Shown piece by piece: positions 35,477 through 43,260 of a stretch of 64,000 nt of DNA. The position numbers and the translations under genes were made by a program. The notes under the pieces are model-generated. The model was not told the DNA's origin and made no database searches. It worked only from the letters and a program-made list of their open reading frames with translations. The stretch's first letter is position 1; every line of letters starts with the position of its first letter. This DNA comes from Terrabacter sp. Ter38. Its GTDB lineage: Bacteria > Actinomycetota > Actinomycetes > Actinomycetales > Dermatophilaceae. The DNA lies in contig NZ_JALJRZ010000006.1 in NCBI RefSeq assembly GCF_024519435.1, positions 62,001 through 126,000 on the forward strand, in the 5' to 3' direction.

Positions 35477-36607
35477 TCAGGCGGTCGGGTGCTGCCCGAC
35501 GACCTGCACGGCCCCGCCGTCGACGCCCTTGGCGCCGCGCACGATCTCGGCGTCGTCGGCGACGAGGCCGTCGGCGTGCGCCCGCTCCTCGTTCGCGACC
35601 ACGCCGAGACGCCACGCACCGATGCCACGCGCCTCGCTCAGCTCGATGGCGCGGTCCGCGTGGGCCTCGGGGAGCACGGCGACGAAGCCGATGCCCTGGT
35701 TGAGCGTGCGCTCGATGTCGGCCTGCGGCACGTGCCCGAGGTCCTGCACCGTGCGGAAGACGGCAGGCGGCGTCCACGTCGAGCGGTCGACGCGGGCGAA
35801 GGTGCCGGTCGGGAGCACGCGGGCGAGGTTCGCGGCGAGACCCCCTCCGGTGACGTGGCTCAGGGCGTGTACGTCGACGCCCTCGGCGGCGATGAGCTCG
35901 AGCAGTGGCCTGGTGTAGATGCGGGTCGGCTCGAGCAGCTCCTCACCGAGAGTGCGGCCGAAGTCGTCGACGTGCCGGTCGAGCTGCCAGCCGGCGCTCG
36001 CGATGACGCGGCGCACGAGGCTGTAGCCGTTGCTGTGCAGGCCACTGCTCGCGAGCGCGACCACGACGTCCCCGTCGGCGACGCGCTGGGGACCCAGCAC
36101 GGCGGCATACTCCACGACACCGGTGGCGGCGCCGGCGACGTCGTACTCGTCGGGTTCGAGCAGTCCCGGGTGCTCGGCGGTCTCGCCGCCGACGAGGGCG
36201 ACCCCCGCCTCCTCGCACGCGCGAGCGATGCCGCCGACGATCGCGGCGATGCGCTCCGGGACGACCTTGCCGGTGGCGATGTAGTCGGTCATGAAGAGCG
36301 GCTCGGCCCCGCACACGACGATGTCGTCGACGACCATGCCGACGAGGTCGAAGCCGATCGTGTCGTGCACGTCGAGGGCCTGGGCGATGGCGACCTTGGT
36401 GCCGACGCCGTCGGTGCTCGTGGCAAGGATCGGACGGGTCATCCGCGCGATCGCGCTCGCGTCGAACATGCCCGCGAACCCGCCGAGGCCACCGACGACC
36501 TCTGGCCTGGTGGCGCGCCGCACCGATGCCTTCATCAGCTCGACGGCCTTGTCACCCGCCTCGACGTCGACTCCGGCCGAGGCATAGGTGATGGGGGCAT
36601 CGCTCAC
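35477..36607 (-). CDS. purM: Phosphoribosylformylglycinamidine cyclo-ligase (AIR synthetase)
   Basis: This 376-residue protein opens with ITYASAGVDVEAGDKAVELM. It carries ATSTDGVGTKV near residue 63 (ATP/metal), ALVGGETAEHPG near 137 and HALSHVTGGGLAANLARVLP near 248. PurM converts FGAM to AIR with ATP in the cytoplasm, the fifth step of purine synthesis. It is 112 bases downstream of purF on the same strand, the usual actinobacterial purF-purM order. The C-terminus (about 20 extra residues) is slightly longer than in E. coli. Confidence 0.96.
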   Translation of the reverse strand: MSDAPITYASAGVDVEAGDKAVELMKASVRRATRPEVVGGLGGFAGMFDASAIARMTRPILATSTDGVGTKVAIAQALDVHDTIGFDLVGMVVDDIVVCGAEPLFMTDYIATGKVVPERIAAIVGGIARACEEAGVALVGGETAEHPGLLEPDEYDVAGAATGVVEYAAVLGPQRVADGDVVVALASSGLHSNGYSLVRRVIASAGWQLDRHVDDFGRTLGEELLEPTRIYTRPLLELIAAEGVDVHALSHVTGGGLAANLARVLPTGTFARVDRSTWTPPAVFRTVQDLGHVPQADIERTLNQGIGFVAVLPEAHADRAIELSEARGIGAWRLGVVANEERAHADGLVADDAEIVRGAKGVDGGAVQVVGQHPTA

Positions 36608-36719
36608 GGGCCCCAGCCTACCGGCGCCCGAGGGACACCCTCGCCCCCGTCCAACAGCCCGGTTCCCTCACGCCGGTTCGCCCCCCGGCGCGAGGTATCA
36701 CCTCGACCGGCGTCGGAGG

Positions 36720-38300
36720 CTAGGGGTGCTGGAGGGCGTTCGCGCCGCCGAGGCCGACCCCGAGGGCCACACCGTCGACGTCGACCGAGCGGTCGTGGCC
36801 GGTGCGCACCGTCAGCGGCAGCGTCTCGAGGACGTGCTTGCCGATGCGGCCGTCCTCGGGCAGCTCGATGGGGTACTTCCCGGTGAAGCAGGCCGAGCAC
36901 AGCTCGTCGGCGGGCTGGTTCGTCGCGCCGATCATTCCCTCCTCGGAGATGTAGCCGAGGGAGTCGGCCCCGATCGAGGCGCGGATCTCCTCGACCTTGA
37001 GGCCGGTCGCGATGAGCTCGGCCCGCGTCGCGAAGTCGATGCCGTAGAAGCACGGCCACTGCACGGGCGGCGAGCTGATGCGCACGTGCACCTCGGCCGC
37101 ACCGGCCTCGCGGAGCATGCGGATCTGGGCCCGCTGCGTGTTGCCGCGCACGATCGAGTCGTCCACGACGACGAGGCGCTTGCCGCGAATCGTGTGCTCG
37201 AGCGGGTTGAGCTTGAGCCGGATACCGAGCTGGCGCAGCGTCTGCGACGGCTGGATGAAGGTGCGTCCGACGTAGGCGTTCTTGACGAAGCCCTGGCCGA
37301 ACGGGATGCCCGACTCCTGCGAGTAGCCAACAGCCGCAGGCACGCCCGACTCCGGGACACCGATGACGAGGTCGGCGTCGACCGGGTGCTCGCGCGCGAG
37401 GACGCGCCCCATCTCGACGCGGGCCTCGTGCACGACACGGCCACGGATGACGGCGTCGGGCCGGGCAAGGTAGACGTACTCGAACACGCAGCCCTTGGGC
37501 TGTGGGTCGGCGAACCTGTGCGAGCGCAGGCCGTCCTCGTCGATGACGATGAGCTCACCGGGCTCGACCTCGCGGATGACAGCAGCGCCGATCGTCTGCA
37601 GGGCCGCGGTCTCGGACGCGACGACCCAGCCGCGCTCGAGGCGGCCGAGCGCGAGGGGACGCACGCCCCACGGGTCGCGGGCGGCATACAACGTCGTCTC
37701 GTCCATGAAGACGAAGGAGAACGCGCCCTTGAGCTTGGGCAGCAGCTCGAGGGCGGCCTGCTCGGGCGTGCGGTCCTCGTCGGCCGCGAGCAGCGTCGTG
37801 ACGAGCGCGGTGTCGGACGTGTTGCCCCGCGCGAGCTCGCCGGTGATGCGGGTGCCGCCGAAGTGCTCGTCGACGAGGGCCCGCAGCTCGACCGTGTTGA
37901 TGAGGTTGCCGTTGTGGGCCAGGGCCAGGGTGCTGTGTCCGGTGCCGCCGAGGGTGGGCTGGGCGTTCTCCCACGTGGAGCCGCCGGTGGTCGAGTAGCG
38001 CGTGTGACCGATGGCGATGTGCCCGCGGAGCGAGCTGAGCGCGGTCTCGTCGAAGACCTGCGAGACGAGGCCCATGTCCTTGTAGACGAGGATCTTCTCG
38101 CCGTCACCGGTCGCGATGCCCGCCGACTCCTGCCCGCGGTGCTGCAACGCATACAGCCCGAAGTAGGTCAGCTTCGCGACGTCCTCTCCGGGAGCCCAGA
38201 CGCCGAAGACCCCGCAGGCGTCCTGCGGGCCTTTCTCGCCGGGGATGAGGTCATGGTTCAAACGACCGTCGCCACGTGCCACAGCGCCAGTGTCGCACAC
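36720..38300 (-). CDS. purF: Amidophosphoribosyltransferase
   Basis: The protein has up to 526 residues. After a short leader the nucleophile Cys opens the glutaminase domain (GPQDACGVFGVWAPGEDVAK). The PRPP loop VVVDDSIVRGNTQRAQ lies near residue 370, and ELCSACFTGKYPIELP near 475 keeps Fe-S cluster cysteines of the Bacillus-type enzyme. It makes phosphoribosylamine from PRPP and glutamine, the first committed purine step. GTG codons at 38300 and 38282 are both possible starts; the propeptide is removed in this subfamily. It is the fifth gene of a six-gene unit from 40688 to purM. Confidence 0.95.
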   Translation of the reverse strand: MCDTGAVARGDGRLNHDLIPGEKGPQDACGVFGVWAPGEDVAKLTYFGLYALQHRGQESAGIATGDGEKILVYKDMGLVSQVFDETALSSLRGHIAIGHTRYSTTGGSTWENAQPTLGGTGHSTLALAHNGNLINTVELRALVDEHFGGTRITGELARGNTSDTALVTTLLAADEDRTPEQAALELLPKLKGAFSFVFMDETTLYAARDPWGVRPLALGRLERGWVVASETAALQTIGAAVIREVEPGELIVIDEDGLRSHRFADPQPKGCVFEYVYLARPDAVIRGRVVHEARVEMGRVLAREHPVDADLVIGVPESGVPAAVGYSQESGIPFGQGFVKNAYVGRTFIQPSQTLRQLGIRLKLNPLEHTIRGKRLVVVDDSIVRGNTQRAQIRMLREAGAAEVHVRISSPPVQWPCFYGIDFATRAELIATGLKVEEIRASIGADSLGYISEEGMIGATNQPADELCSACFTGKYPIELPEDGRIGKHVLETLPLTVRTGHDRSVDVDGVALGVGLGGANALQHP

Positions 38301-38324
38301 GCCGGTGGGCGACTCGCCCGCGGA

Positions 38325-38885
38325 TCATGCCCGCAGCGGCAGCTCGGCGAGCACCTCGTAGCGCGGCCGCCGACCCCGCCCCTGCCCGAGGTGCGACTCG
38401 ACGAGCACGAGGTGGTCGACCCGCCAGGCCGGCCCCTCCCAGGCGTCGAGCGCGCGGATCCAGCGGGTCGCCTCGGTGGGCTGATGGAAGCGGCCGAGCG
38501 TCAGGTGGGGATGGAAGCGCGTGCCGTCTGGCGTCGCCCCCGCCGACGTGGACGCACGGCGTATGCCGCCCGCCACCGCCCCGAGGTCACCGCGCACCTC
38601 GTCGACCCCCGCCCAGAGCACGCGGGCGGCGTAGGGGTTCGGGAAGGCTCCGGCCCCGGCGAGCTGCAGGACGAGGGGATCGCGCCGTGCGGCGGACCGG
38701 GCGAGCGCCTCCGTGAGGTCGTCGAGGCGCGCCTCCGGGACGCCGCCGAGGAAGGCGAGGGTGACATGCCACTGGTGGCGGTCGGTCCAGCGGATCTCCG
38801 GACCCGCCTCGCGGCGCGGTCCGACGTGCTCCTCCAGGTCGTCGAGCACGTCGTCGGGAGGGACGACGGCGACGAAGAGCCTCAT
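38325..38885 (-). CDS. thpR: RNA 2',3'-cyclic phosphodiesterase (2H family)
   Basis: The protein has 186 residues from the ATG at 38885, which overlaps the CaiB gene stop (ATGA). The two HxT motifs of the 2H superfamily are visible: HVTLAFLGG (His about 40) and HPHLTLGRF (about 133). MRLFVAVVPPDDV is the standard opening. It hydrolyses RNA 2',3'-cyclic phosphates, possibly tRNA half ends. The longer open frame upstream is a shadow of the neighbour. It lies 24 bases before purF, so it is co-expressed with purine synthesis here. Confidence 0.92.
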   Translation of the reverse strand: MRLFVAVVPPDDVLDDLEEHVGPRREAGPEIRWTDRHQWHVTLAFLGGVPEARLDDLTEALARSAARRDPLVLQLAGAGAFPNPYAARVLWAGVDEVRGDLGAVAGGIRRASTSAGATPDGTRFHPHLTLGRFHQPTEATRWIRALDAWEGPAWRVDHLVLVESHLGQGRGRRPRYEVLAELPLRA

Positions 38886-40066
38886 GGCGCGGACGCGGCG
38901 CCCGAGGCGATGAGCGCGTCGACGTCGTCGATGCCCCACGCGGCGAGGGCGGCGCGGGTGTCGGCGCCGGGCATGGACGGTGGGGTGCCCAGCGCAGCCG
39001 GGGTGCGGGAGAATCGGGGCGCCGGGGCCGGCTGGAGGCGGCCATGGTGCTCGACGTAGGTGCCGCGCGCCGCGAGGTGCGGGTGTCCGGGTGCCTCGGC
39101 GTAGCTGAGGACCGGCTCGACGCACGCGTCGGTGCCCTCGAAGACGGCCGTCCACTCGTCGCGGGTGCGGCTGCGGAGGGTGTCGGCGAGCAGGGCTCGC
39201 AGTGCCGGCCACGTGCGGGGGTCGAGGCGGTCAGGCGCGGTGTCGGTGAGGTCGGTCAGGCGCAGCAGCTCGGCATAGAACGCTGGCTCGAGCGGGCCGA
39301 CCGCGAGCCAGCCGCCGTCGCTCGTCTCGTAGACGTCGTAGAAGGGGGCGCCGGTGTCGAGGAGGTTGGTGCCGCGGCGGTCGGACCAGAGGCCGGCGCC
39401 CACGAGGCTCACGACGAGCGAGGAGAGGTGGGCGGTGCCGTCGACGATCGCCGCGTCGACGACCTGTCCGCGGTCACTCGTGCGGGCCTCGAGCAGGGCG
39501 GCGAGCACGCCGACGACGAGGTAGAGGGCTCCTCCCCCGAAGTCGCCGACGAGGTTGACGGGGACCTGCGGAGGTCCGCCGGCGCGGCCGATGGCGTGTA
39601 GCGCTCCCGTGATGGCGACGTAGCCGATGTCGTGCCCGGCAGCGTGGGCGAGCGGGCCGTCCTGCCCCCACCCGGTCATCCGTCCGTAGACGAGGCGTGG
39701 GTTGCGCCCGAGGCAGTCGGTGGGCCCGAGCCCGAGGCGCTCGGCGACACCGGGCCGGTAGCCCTCGAGGAGCACGTCGGCCTGCTCGACGAGCGCGAGG
39801 GTCGTCGCGAGACCGTCGGGGTGCTTGAGGTCGAGGGCGACGGAGGGGCGACCGCGGCGCAGCAGGTCGGCCTCGGGCGCCAGCGGGACGGGCAGCGAGC
39901 CCTCACCGGGCCGGTCGACGCGGATGACGTCGGCACCGAGGTCGGCGAGCAGCATCGCCGCGAAGGGGGTGGGGCCGATGCCGGCGAGCTCGACGACCCG
40001 CACACCGGCGAGCGGTCCCTGATGCGCGCCCGGATCGCCCTCAGCGCCGACGACCGCAGGGGTCAC
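38882..40066 (-). CDS. CaiB/BaiF-family CoA transferase (alpha-methylacyl-CoA racemase-like)
   Basis: The protein has 394 residues from a GTG that overlaps the upstream stop (GTGA). The opening VRVVELAGIGPTPFAAMLLADLGADVIRVDRPG pattern (seen as ELAGIGPTPFAAMLLADLGA) is characteristic of alpha-methylacyl-CoA racemases within class III CoA transferases. NPRLVYGRMTGWGQDGPLA and the catalytic-Asp region AHAAGHDIGYVAITGAL follow near 125-155. It probably epimerises 2-methylacyl-CoA or moves CoA between acids. It sits with a sterol-carrier-like gene two genes upstream, hinting at branched lipid degradation. Confidence 0.9.
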   Translation of the reverse strand: MTPAVVGAEGDPGAHQGPLAGVRVVELAGIGPTPFAAMLLADLGADVIRVDRPGEGSLPVPLAPEADLLRRGRPSVALDLKHPDGLATTLALVEQADVLLEGYRPGVAERLGLGPTDCLGRNPRLVYGRMTGWGQDGPLAHAAGHDIGYVAITGALHAIGRAGGPPQVPVNLVGDFGGGALYLVVGVLAALLEARTSDRGQVVDAAIVDGTAHLSSLVVSLVGAGLWSDRRGTNLLDTGAPFYDVYETSDGGWLAVGPLEPAFYAELLRLTDLTDTAPDRLDPRTWPALRALLADTLRSRTRDEWTAVFEGTDACVEPVLSYAEAPGHPHLAARGTYVEHHGRLQPAPAPRFSRTPAALGTPPSMPGADTRAALAAWGIDDVDALIASGAASAP

Positions 40067-40311
40067 GACTGGTCGCGACCCGACCGGTCGAGGAGGATGC
40101 CGAGGACGCCGGCCAGGCCGGTGCCGATGAAGGCCCCGAGGGCGCCGATGTAGAGCGCGCCGGTCGTCGTGGTGTATCCCTGCACCTCTTCACCCCGGAG
40201 CGAGATGACAGCACCCACGATGAAACCCAGCACGGCACCCGTGATGAGGAAGCGCTTGAAGTTGGGGATGCGGGGACGCTCGGGGCGGGTGGTCGGCGAG
40301 GGCTGGGTCAC
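40063..40311 (-). CDS. Small conserved two-helix membrane protein
   Basis: This 82-residue protein has a Pro/Arg-rich N-terminus and two clear membrane segments (RFLITGAVLGFIVGAVISL, about 20-38, and ALYIGALGAFIGTGLAGVLG, about 52-71) separated by a short GEEVQGYTTTTG loop. It has GTGA overlaps with both neighbours, so it is translated as part of the chain from 40688 to 38325. Similar short proteins are common next to purF in actinobacteria, but I know of no assigned function. Confidence 0.85.
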   Translation of the reverse strand: MTQPSPTTRPERPRIPNFKRFLITGAVLGFIVGAVISLRGEEVQGYTTTTGALYIGALGAFIGTGLAGVLGILLDRSGRDQS

Positions 40312-40688
40312 GAGTCCAGCCTAAGCGAGGTGAGCGGCAGCAGGCCGTCGAGGTGGGCCCGCTGACCGCTGGCCCGAACCCGAGCCGCGTCGAAGGCCGC
40401 CTCCCAGGCCAGGTCGCCGACGGCGAGGCGCAACCACGTGGACGCATCGGTCTCGATGACGTTGGGCGGTGTGCCGCGGGTGTGGACCGGGCCCTCGATG
40501 CACTGCACCGCACCGTGCGGGGGGACGCGCACCTCGACGGTGCGGCCGGGCGCGATGGTCGCGAGCTCCTCGAGCGTGTAGCGGACCGCCGTCGCCGTGG
40601 TGCGGCGGTCGGCCTGCCAACCGGCGTCACGGCAGGCGACGAGGGCGGCGTGGCCCTCGGCGACGGGGGTACGGCGGCGTGGCGGCAT
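40308..40688 (-). CDS. Sterol carrier family protein
   Basis: This 126-residue protein belongs to the actinobacterial group annotated as sterol-carrier family: RYTLEELATIAPGRTVEVRV, then GAVQCIEGP and DASTWLRLAVGDLAW. The fold is predicted SCP2-like, which binds hydrophobic ligands. It is the first gene of the six-gene unit ending in purM. The ATG lies inside a GTATGCCG octamer. Its biochemical role is not established. Confidence 0.85.
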   Translation of the reverse strand: MPPRRRTPVAEGHAALVACRDAGWQADRRTTATAVRYTLEELATIAPGRTVEVRVPPHGAVQCIEGPVHTRGTPPNVIETDASTWLRLAVGDLAWEAAFDAARVRASGQRAHLDGLLPLTSLRLDS

Positions 40689-40731
40689 ACCTCGCAGGCT
40701 ATCGGCGCCCGCCGACGGCGGACCGAGGTCC

Positions 40732-41613
40732 TCAGCGCAGGCGGGGGATGACGTCGGAGACGACCTCGTCGAGCACCTCTCGGGTGGTGTGGAAGGGCTC
40801 CGTCGTGCGCGGCCAGTGGGTGATGACGTCGGTGAAGCCGAGGGCCGCGGCGCGGCCGACGGCGTCCTCGAACGTCGCGGCGCTGCTCAGCGAGAACGTC
40901 GGCGCGGAGTCGAGGTTGAGGTAGCGGGTGAGATCGGCGGGGTCGCGACCGGCGACCTCGAGAGCGGCGTCGACCCGGCGACTGTGACCGGCCACGAGCT
41001 CCCACCACTCGTCGTCGGTGTCGGCAGTGCCGCCGTAGGTCATCCACCCGTCGCCGCGCTCGACCGCCAGGCCGATCGACCTGGGGCCGTTGGCCGCGAT
41101 GACGAGCGGCACCCGGTCGCCGCCGTCGCCGCCGCGGACCGGCCCGGGGAGGGTGCGCACGTCGCGGGCGGCGTAGAAGCGGCCGTCGACGGTGACGTGG
41201 TCGTCGCGCAGCAGGCGGTCGAGCAGGTCGGTGAACTCGGTGAAACGGGCGACGCGGTCCCGCAGCGCGAGGTCCTCGCCCATGATGCGCGAGTCGAGGT
41301 CGCCACCGGTCCCGATGCCGAGGAGGAAGCGACCGCCGGAGATGTCGTCCAGGGCCAGCACCTCGCGCATGAACTGCACCGGGTGGTGGTTGTTGGGTGA
41401 CGACACGAACGTGCCGAGACCGATGCGCTCGGTGACGGCGGCGGCCGCGGCGAGGGTCGGCACCGCCGCGAACCACGGCGACTCGGGCAGGCCTCCCCAC
41501 GTCACGTGGTCGAAGGTCCAGGCGTGGTCGAAGCCCATCTGCTCGGCCGCGCGCCACATCGGCTCGGCCTCGGACCACGGGTGCTCGGGCAGGATCGCCA
41601 GACCGAATCGCAT
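40732..41613 (-). CDS. LLM-class F420-dependent oxidoreductase
   Basis: This 293-residue protein is a TIM-barrel luciferase-like monooxygenase family member: MRFGLAILPEHPW opening, AWTFDHVTWGGL near residue 30, RIGLGTFVSSPNNHHPVQFM near 64 and GRFLLGIGTGGDLDSRIMGE near 93. The pattern matches F420-utilising subfamilies rather than FMN luciferases. The substrate is unknown. It stands 43 bases upstream of the sterol-carrier unit on the same strand and may be part of it. It is divergent from the GNAT gene. Confidence 0.88.
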   Translation of the reverse strand: MRFGLAILPEHPWSEAEPMWRAAEQMGFDHAWTFDHVTWGGLPESPWFAAVPTLAAAAAVTERIGLGTFVSSPNNHHPVQFMREVLALDDISGGRFLLGIGTGGDLDSRIMGEDLALRDRVARFTEFTDLLDRLLRDDHVTVDGRFYAARDVRTLPGPVRGGDGGDRVPLVIAANGPRSIGLAVERGDGWMTYGGTADTDDEWWELVAGHSRRVDAALEVAGRDPADLTRYLNLDSAPTFSLSSAATFEDAVGRAAALGFTDVITHWPRTTEPFHTTREVLDEVVSDVIPRLR

Positions 41614-41635
41614 GGGACGACCGTAGCCTGTCGGG

Positions 41636-42427
41636 GTGACGACGAACTGGGACGCAGCGGCCGTGCTCGCCGCCTCGAACGAGTGGGCCTGGGTGCCAGA
41701 CAGGGCGCCGCACGTCCGGAACGACGAGTACCTCGTCGTCGCCTACCCCGACTACTTCCTCACGCCGACCTCGGCACGCGTCTTCGGCTCCGACCGGGAC
41801 GCCGTCGAGCTCGCCGACGAGATCGCGGACGTCACAAGGGGACTCGGTCGCGACCGACTCTGGTGGCGACTGTCGGAGTTCACCCGGCCCGACGATCTCG
41901 AGCCCGAGCTCACCCGCCGCGGCGCGGCGGTCGTGGACCGGATGGACGTCCTCGGCCTGCCGCTCGTGGGTGCCGTGCCCGACCTCGCCGTGCCTGCCGA
42001 CGTCGAGGTCCGTCGGGTGAACGATGCCGAGACGGTGCGCGATGCGATCCTCGTCGGCAACGACGCCTTCGGCGGCAAGGAGCCGACGGACGAGCAGATC
42101 GCGTCGTCGCTGGCGGAGGTCGAGCGCGGCCTCGCCGACGACTCGGGCGGGCGGTGGGTTGCCTACGTCGACGGGCGTCCCGCGGGCACGGGCGGCTACA
42201 CGCTCGCAGACGACGTATGCCGTCTCTGGGGCGGCGGGACGCACCGCACCGTGCGGGGTCGTGGCGCCTACCGCGGCGTCCTCCACGCCCGGCTGGTCGC
42301 TGCTCGCGCTGCGGGCGCGACGCTCGCCCTGACGCACGGGGTCGTCGACACGTCCTCGCCGATCCTGCGCCGCGTCGGCTTCACCCGCTACGGCGGGGAG
42401 CGCACGCTCGTCCTGGACCTTGCGTGA
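41636..42427 (+). CDS. GNAT-family N-acetyltransferase
   Basis: The protein has 263 residues from a GTG. The C-terminal half carries the GNAT fold: VEVRRVNDAETVRDAI (beta-1/alpha-1, about 123), WVAYVDGRPAGTGGYTLADD (beta-2/3) and the acetyl-CoA loop VRGRGAYRGVLHARLVAAR (about 204-222). The N-terminal ~110 residues form an additional domain seen in a group of actinobacterial GNATs. The stop overlaps the next gene's GTG. The substrate is unknown. Confidence 0.85.
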   Translation: MTTNWDAAAVLAASNEWAWVPDRAPHVRNDEYLVVAYPDYFLTPTSARVFGSDRDAVELADEIADVTRGLGRDRLWWRLSEFTRPDDLEPELTRRGAAVVDRMDVLGLPLVGAVPDLAVPADVEVRRVNDAETVRDAILVGNDAFGGKEPTDEQIASSLAEVERGLADDSGGRWVAYVDGRPAGTGGYTLADDVCRLWGGGTHRTVRGRGAYRGVLHARLVAARAAGATLALTHGVVDTSSPILRRVGFTRYGGERTLVLDLA

Positions 42428-43242
42428 GCCCGGGATCGACGGCGGCGCAGCACGTCTCGCTCGAATGGGACGAGCGCGGCGGCGTCACGGTGCACATGGA
42501 CGGCTCGCCACAGTCGCACGTCCAGCCGGACGACCCGACGCTGCTCGTCTTCGAGTACGTCCAGCACCTCGCGCTCGCCATCGACACCCTGCCGCCGGGC
42601 CCTCTCGGGGTCACGCACGTCGGCGGCGCTGGCCTGACACTGCCACGGTGGGTCGAGGCGACCCGTCCGGGCTCACCGCAGATCGTCCTCGAGCCGGACG
42701 AGGCCCTCACGGAGCTCGTCCGCCGCGAGGTCCCGCTCCCCCGGCGCCACCGCATCCGCGTCCGCCCGGTCGACGGCCTGACCGGCGTGCGAGCCCTCCG
42801 GGACGACTCCGCCGATGTCGTCGTGACCGACGCCTACGCGGGAGGCTGCGTGCCAGCCGAGCTCGTCGGGACGGCATACGCCCACGAGGTGGGGCGGGTG
42901 CTCAAGCCTGCGGGCATCGCGCTGTGGAACCTCGCCGACGAACCCGGGATGCGTTGGGTCGCAAGGGTCGTCGCGACGGTGGCCACGTCGCTGCCGCACG
43001 TCGCGGTGATCGCGACGCACGAGGTGCTCAAGGGCCGGAGGTTCGGCAACTCGGTGCTCGTGGCCGGCGCCTCGCCACTGCCGGCGGAGGCACTGAGGCG
43101 TGACGTCGCCCGGGCCAACCTGCCGACCGGGCTGCGTGACGGTGCAGCCTTGACGCGGCTGCTCGCGGGTGCAAAACCCTTTGACGACAGTGGAATGCAG
43201 AGCCCGCCACCTCCCGAGGCCGGGAAGTGGCGGGCGCGTTGA
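42424..43242 (+). CDS. Spermidine-synthase-like SAM-binding protein
   Basis: The protein has 272 residues from a GTG overlapping the GNAT stop (GTGA). The Rossmann core resembles polyamine aminopropyltransferase-like proteins: VTHVGGAGLTLPRWVEA near 62 (SAM loop), IVLEPDEALTELVRREV near 82 and ADVVVTDAYAGG near 130. It lacks the full spermidine synthase catalytic set, so an O- or N-methyltransferase-like role is possible. The last ~13 residues are encoded inside a terminator-like hairpin. It pairs with the GNAT gene in a two-gene unit. Confidence 0.8.
   Translation: MSPGSTAAQHVSLEWDERGGVTVHMDGSPQSHVQPDDPTLLVFEYVQHLALAIDTLPPGPLGVTHVGGAGLTLPRWVEATRPGSPQIVLEPDEALTELVRREVPLPRRHRIRVRPVDGLTGVRALRDDSADVVVTDAYAGGCVPAELVGTAYAHEVGRVLKPAGIALWNLADEPGMRWVARVVATVATSLPHVAVIATHEVLKGRRFGNSVLVAGASPLPAEALRRDVARANLPTGLRDGAALTRLLAGAKPFDDSGMQSPPPPEAGKWRAR
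43202..43235. terminator. Hairpin overlapping 3' end of spermidine-synthase-like gene
   Basis: Arms GCCCGCCACCTCCC and GGGAAGTGGCGGGC pair over 14 positions with one C-A mismatch around a 6-base loop, ending 7 bases before the stop codon. It sits in the convergent gap with purL (18 bases beyond the stop), so it could serve both strands. The overlap with coding sequence is unusual. Confidence 0.6.
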
Positions 43243-43260
43243 GCTGATGAGGCCGGCGTC

